Positions 59,201 through 64,000 of a stretch of DNA of 64,000 nt are shown in pieces. Made by a program: the position numbers and the translations under genes. Origin of the DNA: Elusimicrobiota bacterium (GTDB lineage Bacteria; Elusimicrobiota; Elusimicrobia; UBA1565; UBA9628); assembly GCA_016194705.1 (NCBI GenBank), contig JACQAZ010000005.1, positions 62,001-126,000 on the forward strand, written 5' to 3'. Position 1 is the stretch's first letter, and every line of letters begins with the position of its first letter. The notes under the pieces are model-generated. The model was not told the DNA's origin and did no database searches. It saw nothing but the letters and a program-made list of their open reading frames with translations.

Positions 59201-59806
59201 GTGCTGGATTTACATATCTTAGGTCTCATCGCGCTCGGCTACGTGGCCGGCGGAATCCCGACGGGCTATATCGCCGTCAGAAAGCTCAAGGGCATCGATA
59301 TCCGCGAGCACGGCTCGGGCAATCCCGGCACGGCCAACGTGTATCGAGTCGCAGGAACCTTGCCAGGACTCATCACGCTGGCAGTCGACGCTCTGAAAGG
59401 CTACCTGCCCGTGCTGCTCGCCCAAAAGCTTTACCCCGGAAGGCTTTTCATCCACATCGTGACCGGAGCGGCCGCTATCGTCGGGCACGACTGGACCATC
59501 TTCCTCGGGCTCAAGGGGGGCAAGGGCGTGGCCACGACGGCGGGCGTCTTCGCCGCGATTTGCCCCAAGTCGACGGCCTGCACGGTCGCGGTCTTCTTCG
59601 CGGGCTTTTGGCTCTCCGGGCACATCTCGGTCGGCTCGATGGCGGGCGCGGCTTCGCTGCCTTTTCTCAACATGCTGTTCGCAGTCCCCGCGGAGCTCAC
59701 GATGATGTCCGCGGCCGCCGCTTTGCTGATCCTTTATAAGCACATCCCCAACATGCGCAGCCTCATGGAAAGAAAAGAGCTTCATTTGCGTGAAAAAAAA
59801 TACTAA
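59201..59806 (+). CDS. plsY: Glycerol-3-phosphate acyltransferase PlsY
   Basis: The product is 201 aa from a GTG. About five helices and the three PlsY motifs: IREHGSGNPGTANVYRV (motif 1), GHDWTIFLGLKGGKGVATTAG (motif 2) and a C-terminal HIPNMRSLMERKE (motif 3). It acylates glycerol-3-phosphate using acyl-phosphate, the first step of phospholipid synthesis. It is followed by and overlaps gpsA (17 nt), which supplies its substrate. Confidence 0.95.
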   Translation: MLDLHILGLIALGYVAGGIPTGYIAVRKLKGIDIREHGSGNPGTANVYRVAGTLPGLITLAVDALKGYLPVLLAQKLYPGRLFIHIVTGAAAIVGHDWTIFLGLKGGKGVATTAGVFAAICPKSTACTVAVFFAGFWLSGHISVGSMAGAASLPFLNMLFAVPAELTMMSAAAALLILYKHIPNMRSLMERKELHLREKKY

Positions 59807-60779
59807 AATCGCTGTGTTTGGCGGCGGGCTCTGGGGCACGGTCTTGGCTCAGCACCTCTGCCGCGGCGGCTCCGACCGCTCGGTCAGGCTATGGGAGTTC
59901 TTTCCCGAGTTGGCCCGAGAGCTCGAAAAGACCCGCCGGCACCGGCACATTCCGGGCTTCAGGCTCGACGATTCGGTCCTCGTGACCTCGGATCTCGGCA
60001 AAGCCATGGAAGGAGCCGAGGTTCTGCTCTTTGTCCTGCCGTCCGGCCATCTGCGCCAGACGGCCAAAGCCGCGGCCCGGTACCTCGGAGCTGGCCGCCC
60101 CGTCATCGTCAACGCCTCAAAGGGCATCGAGCCCGAGACGCTCAAGACGATGGGCGAGATCCTCGCCTCCGAGTTCCCGCGCGCGGCGGCGGTCTACACG
60201 CTCTCGGGGCCGAGCTTCGCGCGCGAGGTCGCGCGCGGAATACCGACGCGGATGCTGCTCGGCGGACCGGGCGGGGCGCGGGCCGAGGCGATGCGCAGGC
60301 TATTCGACGGAGGCGCGCTGCGGGTCGCCCATTGGCCGGACCGCAAGGGCGTCGAACTCGGCGGCTCGCTCAAGAATGTTTTGGCCATCGGCTGCGGGAT
60401 TCTCGACGGCCTCAAGGCCGGGGCCAACACGAAGGCCGCGCTCATCGTCCAGGGCATGGCCGAGATGGCGCGGCTCATCCGCAAGAGCGGAGGACGGGCC
60501 GACACGATCTACGGGCTGGCCGGCCTGGGAGATCTGATCGCCACGGGGACCTCGCCCGAGTCGCGCAACCGGGGTTTCGGCGAGAAGCTGGGCTCGGGGA
60601 AGACCCTGCAGGAAGCCCTGCGGGAGATTCCGACGGTCGTGGAGGGCATCGAGGCGGCCGAAAGCGCGCACGCCTTGGCGCTGCGTCTGAAGCTGAAGGC
60701 GCCTTTGTTGGAGGCGATCTGGGACGCCGTGCACGCCGGGAAGGCGCCGAGAGTCGTGCTGAAGTCCCTGGGTTTTTGA
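59790..60779 (+). CDS. gpsA: NAD(P)-dependent glycerol-3-phosphate dehydrogenase
   Basis: The product is 329 aa from a GTG within plsY. N-terminal dinucleotide motif GGGLWGTVLA (10-19), VNASKGIEPETLKTMGEIL, LSGPSFAREVARG and GGSLKNVLAIGCGILDG with the catalytic Lys. It reduces dihydroxyacetone phosphate to sn-glycerol-3-phosphate. Codons 2-4 form a run of eight A's, a possible slippage point. Confidence 0.96.
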   Translation: MKKNTKIAVFGGGLWGTVLAQHLCRGGSDRSVRLWEFFPELARELEKTRRHRHIPGFRLDDSVLVTSDLGKAMEGAEVLLFVLPSGHLRQTAKAAARYLGAGRPVIVNASKGIEPETLKTMGEILASEFPRAAAVYTLSGPSFAREVARGIPTRMLLGGPGGARAEAMRRLFDGGALRVAHWPDRKGVELGGSLKNVLAIGCGILDGLKAGANTKAALIVQGMAEMARLIRKSGGRADTIYGLAGLGDLIATGTSPESRNRGFGEKLGSGKTLQEALREIPTVVEGIEAAESAHALALRLKLKAPLLEAIWDAVHAGKAPRVVLKSLGF

Positions 60780-60804
60780 AGACGAATTTGACGCGAAGGA
60801 GCTG

Positions 60805-61395
60805 ATGGCGAAGAACGACAAAGAGCCTCCCAAAGACGGGGGCAAGGGCGAGGAGCGGGAAGTCCGCATCTATTCCCTGGCGACGACGGTCAACGAATGC
60901 ATCATCTTCCTCGAGGAGATGACGGGCAGCCGTCTGCTGCCGATTTGGATCGGCATTACTGAAGGGCAAGCGATAGCGATCCGTTTCTCAGGCATCGTTC
61001 TCCCTCGACCCCTCACGCACGACCTCCTGCTGGCCACGATCAAGGCCCTGGGCTTCACCGTCGAGAAGGTCGTGATCTGCGACATCAAGGAGAACACCTT
61101 CTACGCCCGCATCCACATCCAGAAAGGAGCGGCCGCCCATCAGTTGGACTCGCGGCCCTCGGACGCGATCGCCGTGGCGGTCCGGGCCGGCTGCTCGATC
61201 TTCGTCGAGGACAAGGTCTTCGCGCGCTGCCAGACGCTGAGCAAGCCGATCACCGAGGACGAGGTCTCCAAATTCAAGGCGGAACTCAAGAACCTCAAGC
61301 CCGAGGACATCTTCAAGGGCCTGCAGGAAAAAAAGAAGAAGGGCGACGCGGAAGGCGAAGAGCCCAAGAAGGATAAAGAGGACAGCGATGAATAG
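60805..61395 (+). CDS. Bifunctional nuclease family protein (DUF151)
   Basis: The product is 196 aa, with GAAGGAG before the ATG. The DUF151 core covers residues 20-140 (LLPIWIGITEGQAIAIRF, RPLTHDLLLATIKALG, LDSRPSDAIAVAVRAGCSIFV), and a charged Lys/Glu-rich tail of about 35 residues follows, longer than in most members. Some members have RNase and DNase activity. It overlaps the HU gene by 8 nt. Confidence 0.9.
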   Translation: MAKNDKEPPKDGGKGEEREVRIYSLATTVNECIIFLEEMTGSRLLPIWIGITEGQAIAIRFSGIVLPRPLTHDLLLATIKALGFTVEKVVICDIKENTFYARIHIQKGAAAHQLDSRPSDAIAVAVRAGCSIFVEDKVFARCQTLSKPITEDEVSKFKAELKNLKPEDIFKGLQEKKKKGDAEGEEPKKDKEDSDE

Positions 61396-61648
61396 ACTGG
61401 ACATCATCAAAGCAGTTGCGAAGGTCCTTTCGACCAAGGGAGAGGCGGCCAAGGCGGTGGAGACGACGTTCGACACCATCAGGTCGGCCCTCAACAGCGA
61501 GGAGAAGGTGGTGATCTCCAACTTCGGCACGTTCCGGGTCAAGCACCGCCAGCAGCGGCAAGGCCGCAACCCCAAGACGGGCCAGCAAGTGACCGTCCCG
61601 CCGCGCAAGGGTGTGCGCTTCAAGGCGTCGAAGAACCTGCTGGACTAG
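61388..61648 (+). CDS. HU/IHF-family DNA-binding protein
   Basis: The product is 86 aa. It has the HU fold with the beta-arm motif GRNPKTGQQVTVPPRKGVRFKASKNL and the core VVISNFGTFRV. It bends DNA as a dimer. The order HU/IHF-MerR-tRNA-Pro matches the ihfA-merR-tRNA-Pro arrangement known from many Proteobacteria, so an IHF-alpha-like role is possible, but single HU-family genes cannot be typed by eye. Confidence 0.95.
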   Translation: MNRLDIIKAVAKVLSTKGEAAKAVETTFDTIRSALNSEEKVVISNFGTFRVKHRQQRQGRNPKTGQQVTVPPRKGVRFKASKNLLD

Positions 61649-61655
61649 GACGACC

Positions 61656-62033
61656 ATGGAGCTCACCGTCGGGCCCCTGCCGGACAAGGACTTCTTCAAC
61701 ATGGGGGAGACCTGCCGGATCACGCAGGTGCCGCCGCACACCCTGCGCTACTGGGAGACCCACGTGGGCTTCCTGCGGCCGGCGCGCCGCACGAGCGGGC
61801 ACCGGCGGTACAGCAGGACCGATCTGGAGACGATCCTTCAGATCAAGGACCTCGTCCAGAGCAAGAAGATGACGGTCGCCGGGGCCAAGAAGGCGCTGCT
61901 CGAGCACAAAAAGGGGCCGCGGCCCGAGGGGGGGCCGGAGGGCGAGCAGGCCGCCGGAGTTCCGGCGGCGACTCTCAGGCTCCTGCGCGAGGTCAGGAAG
62001 GAGATCGATCTGATCGTGAGCGAGTTGGGATGA
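61656..62033 (+). CDS. MerR-family transcriptional regulator
   Basis: The product is 125 aa from the ATG at 61656. A winged helix-turn-helix (GETCRITQVPPHTLRYWETHVGFLRPARRTSGHRRYSRTDLETI; split) is followed by a short linker rich in Gly/Pro/Glu and a C-terminal helix. No effector-binding domain or metal-binding Cys is seen, as in the small MerR proteins that sit next to ihfA. Confidence 0.9.
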   Translation: MELTVGPLPDKDFFNMGETCRITQVPPHTLRYWETHVGFLRPARRTSGHRRYSRTDLETILQIKDLVQSKKMTVAGAKKALLEHKKGPRPEGGPEGEQAAGVPAATLRLLREVRKEIDLIVSELG

Positions 62034-62048
62034 TCGGGTGTTTATGGC

Positions 62049-62123
62049 CGGGGACTGGCTCAATGGTAGAGCGCTCCCTTGGGGTGGGAGAGGCTCCGGG
62101 TTCGATTCCCGGGTCCCCGACCA
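62049..62123 (+). tRNA. tRNA-Pro (anticodon GGG)
   Basis: Acceptor CGGGGAC/GTCCCCG, D stem GCTC/GAGC, anticodon stem CTCCC/GGGAG with loop TTGGGGT (anticodon GGG at 62081-62083), T arm CCGGG-TTCGATT-CCCGG. Discriminator A and an encoded CCA end (62121-62123). It reads CCC (and CCU by wobble). Confidence 0.95.
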
Positions 62124-62166
62124 TACGCATCGGGCAGACCGTCGCCGCAGCCGCAGAGGAATAGAA

Positions 62167-62239
62167 CGGGGTATAGCTCAATTGGCAGAGCGCTTGGTTC
62201 GGGACCAAGAGGTTCTCAGTTCAAGCCTGAGTACCCCGA
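62167..62239 (+). tRNA. tRNA-Pro (anticodon CGG)
   Basis: Acceptor CGGGGTA/TACCCCG, D stem GCTC/GAGC, anticodon stem CTTGG/CCAAG with loop TTCGGGA (anticodon CGG at 62200-62202), T arm CTCAG-TTCAAGC-CTGAG, discriminator A. The CCA end is not encoded. It reads CCG. 43 nt downstream of the other tRNA-Pro. Confidence 0.95.
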
Positions 62240-62295
62240 AGTTTTTTCACGATGGGGCGGCCGTACCCTCAGCCTGAAAAATCAAAACCCCTCCT

Positions 62296-62345
62296 TGTCA
62301 AGCCTTGACAGGCCTTGCGTCGGGGCCTTGACAATATAGTACAAT
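62296..62345 (+). promoter_or_regulatory. Upstream region of acylphosphatase with repeated TTGACA motifs
   Basis: TGTCAA-GCC-TTGACA (62296-62310) forms an inverted repeat, a further TTGACA lies at 62328-62333, and TACAAT (62340-62345) is a plausible -10. Which -35 pairs with it is unclear: TTGCGT at 62315-62320 gives a 19-nt spacer. Confidence 0.4.
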
Positions 62346-62358
62346 CCACGCAGAACCC

Positions 62359-62628
62359 TTGACGCGTCTACATTGGGTCGTGCACGGCAGGGTCCAGGGC
62401 GTCGGCTACCGCTGGTTCGCGCGCGAAGCGGCCGAGCGTCTCGGTGTCGTGGGCTGGGTCAGCAACCGGACCGACGGCTCCGTCGAAGGCGAGGCCGAAG
62501 GCGACGAGGCGGCGGTCAAGGAGTTCGTCGAACTGCTCGAGAGGGGGCCCGCGTTCGCGCGGGTGGACCACTTCGAGACCAAAGCCGTCGAGGGGCGGGG
62601 GAACGCGTCCGATTTCGAGATTCGTTGA
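62359..62628 (+). CDS. acyP: Acylphosphatase
   Basis: The product is 89 aa from a TTG. It has the catalytic Arg loop GRVQGVGYRWFAREAAERLG and the Asn of VVGWVSNRTDGSVEGEAEG. It hydrolyses carboxyl-phosphate bonds such as acyl phosphates; acyl phosphate is also the PlsY donor. It is the usual family length. TTG is the only start that gives the complete first strand. Followed 35 nt later by the sigma factor gene with its own -10. Confidence 0.93.
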   Translation: MTRLHWVVHGRVQGVGYRWFAREAAERLGVVGWVSNRTDGSVEGEAEGDEAAVKEFVELLERGPAFARVDHFETKAVEGRGNASDFEIR

Positions 62629-62643
62629 AGACAAAACTGGGAG

Positions 62644-62649
62644 TATGAT
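62644..62649 (+). promoter_or_regulatory. -10 element for the sigma factor gene
   Basis: TATGAT, with a leader of roughly 8 nt containing AGGAG before the ATG at 62664. Confidence 0.5.
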
Positions 62650-62663
62650 CTAATAGGAGTCTC

Positions 62664-63683
62664 ATGGAACCCAGCACCGACACGATAAGCCAGTACTTCA
62701 AAGGCATCCAGAAGCTCTCGCAGGTCGACCGCGAGGAGATGCACAAGCTATGGAAGAAGGCCAAGCGCGGCGACCACGAGAGCAAGCAGCGCATCATGGA
62801 GGCCAACCTCCGGCTGGTCGTCCCCATCGCCAAGAAATACCACCGCCAGGGGATCGATTTCATGGACCTCGTCGAGGAAGGCAACCTCGGCCTCATGCAC
62901 TCGATCGACAAGTTCGAGCCCAAGAAGGGCTACCGCTTCTCGACCTACGCCTCGTACTGGATCGAGCAGTCGATCCGGCGCGCCGTCGAGGAGCAGTCCA
63001 AGACGATCCGCATCCCGCCGCACGCCTGGGAAGCTCTTCGAAAGTGGCTCAAGCAGTGGGAGAAGCTGCACGCCCAGCTCGGCCGCGACCCCACCCTCGC
63101 CGAGATGGCCCGCAAAATGCATTGGACCGCCCGCCAGGTCAGAGGCGTGCTGGATGCCGCCGAAGCCGCCCGCGGCATGGGCTCGCTCGAGGCGCCCATC
63201 GACAGCGAGGACGAGAACATCACGGTCGAGGACATGATCTCCGAGAGCGACAACCAAAGCCCGGAAAGCCTGATTTCCGTGCTCAAACTGCACGACGAGC
63301 TCAACCAGGCTTTGAAGGAGATCGGCGACCGCGAGCGCATGATCCTAGAGTTCCGCCACGGCCTGACCGGCCAGACCCCGATGACCCTCGAGGAGGTCGG
63401 CAAGCGCCTCAAGCTCTCGCGCGAGCGGATCCGCCAGATCGAGGAGCGGGCTCTCCTGCGCCTGCGCCGCGTGGCCAACCGCATGGGGCTCATCGAGGTC
63501 AACGAAAGCCGCAGCGCGACCCCGAACCTCCAGCCCGGCTGGAACGCCCCGAAGCTGCGCACCGACATATTGGGCCAGGTCATCCCCGACGGAAGGCGAA
63601 CGGCTCCGACGGCGCCGCAGCTCATCCGCCGCAAGCCGCGGGCTCTGATCCTGACCCGCGTACCTAGGAGAAAAGGGAAATGA
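62664..63683 (+). CDS. sigma70-family RNA polymerase sigma factor (RpoD/RpoS type)
   Basis: The product is 339 aa. Regions 1.2/2 (ISQYFKGIQKLSQVDREEM, NLRLVVPIAKKYHRQGIDFMDLVEEGNLGLMHSIDKFEPKKGYRFSTYASYWIEQSIRRAV; split), region 3 and region 4 with the helix-turn-helix TLEEVGKRLKLSRERIRQIEERAL. Length and lack of region 1.1 place it among group 2 or compact primary sigma factors. A basic, Pro-rich extension of about 65 residues follows region 4, which is unusual. It overlaps apt by ATGA. Confidence 0.94.
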   Translation: MEPSTDTISQYFKGIQKLSQVDREEMHKLWKKAKRGDHESKQRIMEANLRLVVPIAKKYHRQGIDFMDLVEEGNLGLMHSIDKFEPKKGYRFSTYASYWIEQSIRRAVEEQSKTIRIPPHAWEALRKWLKQWEKLHAQLGRDPTLAEMARKMHWTARQVRGVLDAAEAARGMGSLEAPIDSEDENITVEDMISESDNQSPESLISVLKLHDELNQALKEIGDRERMILEFRHGLTGQTPMTLEEVGKRLKLSRERIRQIEERALLRLRRVANRMGLIEVNESRSATPNLQPGWNAPKLRTDILGQVIPDGRRTAPTAPQLIRRKPRALILTRVPRRKGK

Positions 63684-64000
63684 CGGCGGCTCAGCTCGAT
63701 ATCAAGTCGCTCATCACCGACGTCCCCGATTTTCCCAAGAAGGGGATCATCTTCAAGGACATCACTCCGCTGCTGGCCAACGCGGAGGGCTTCGCCAAGA
63801 CCATCGACATGATGGCCGAGCCCTACGTCGGCAAGGGGATCAGCATCGTCGCGGGGATCGAATCCCGGGGCTTCCTGCTAGCCACGCCGATCGCCTACCG
63901 CCTCGGCGCCGGTGTAGTCCCGATCAGGAAGAAAGGTAAGCTTCCGAGGAAGACCCATTCGGCGAGCTACAGCCTCGAATACGGGCAGGACTCCATCGAG
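63680..64000 (+). CDS. apt: Adenine phosphoribosyltransferase (3' partial)
   Basis: The first 107 residues are visible; the gene runs off the right edge. DVPDFPKKGIIFKDITPLL is the Apt opening, and GIESRGFLLATPIAYRLGAGVVPIRKKGKLP contains the IESRGF block of the active site. It salvages adenine with PRPP to give AMP. The expected PRPP-binding motif lies beyond the window. Confidence 0.95.
   Translation, partial: MTAAQLDIKSLITDVPDFPKKGIIFKDITPLLANAEGFAKTIDMMAEPYVGKGISIVAGIESRGFLLATPIAYRLGAGVVPIRKKGKLPRKTHSASYSLEYGQDSIE

Noticed and set aside
62240..62252. T6 tract after the second tRNA as a terminator
   Set aside because: There is no separate hairpin before it, only the tRNA T arm; it may be part of 3' processing.

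Overview
This is a high-GC, almost gap-free bacterial chromosome segment. No rRNA, phage, insertion sequence or CRISPR array is visible. The protein families (a PorV/PorQ-type outer-membrane protein beside a Kelch/FN3 protein with a FlgD-like C-terminal domain, BatA-E aerotolerance genes, an OmpA lipoprotein, many Sec-exported proteins and frequent GTG/TTG starts) fit a diderm bacterium. My best guess is Elusimicrobiota or a related lineage; this rests on gene content and style and no marker phylogeny was possible.

Layout. 1-5.8 kb: surface/secretion genes (Kelch-FN3 protein, PorV-like protein, coiled-coil protein). 5.8-14.7 kb: individual membrane or exported proteins, an MDR dehydrogenase, an ArnT-like glycosyltransferase, an RDD protein, an MFS carrier with a long exported N-terminus, and an ACT protein. 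14.8-29.8 kb: two MoxR/DUF58 loci separated by a class II glutamine amidotransferase. The minus-strand locus is moxR-DUF58-transglutaminase-receiver. The plus-strand locus is two membrane-anchored HEAT proteins, then moxR-DUF58-batA-batBC fusion-batD-batE. 29.8-36.1 kb: fumarase, a response regulator/histidine kinase, a lipase-like alpha/beta hydrolase, and a family 5 solute-binding protein. 36.1-39.0 kb: a three-gene unit (polytopic membrane protein, VWA-like lipoprotein, CvpA-like protein) behind a near-consensus sigma70 promoter. 39.1-50 kb: OmpA lipoprotein, HEAT protein, exported proteins of unknown function, an AT-richer patch carrying a possible integron-cassette remnant, a cytochrome P450 divergent from a Ser/Thr kinase, and membrane proteins. 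50.2-61 kb: Fur regulator, two membrane proteins with spermidine-synthase-like domains, an ASCH protein, miaB-pilZ-miaA-speE-like-hflX, vapBC, plsY-gpsA. 60.8-64 kb: bifunctional nuclease, HU/IHF, MerR regulator, two tRNA-Pro genes, acylphosphatase, a sigma70-family factor, and the start of apt.

Genes are packed in operons with ATGA/GTGA/TTGA overlaps. The clearest window-wide signal is in start regions: at about fourteen first-of-operon genes a -10 hexamer lies 6-7 nt before the start codon, which predicts leaderless transcripts. Genes with Shine-Dalgarno sequences are present too, so both initiation modes appear to coexist. The most unusual single locus is the batB-batC fusion, whose junction is encoded by two adjacent perfect hairpins.
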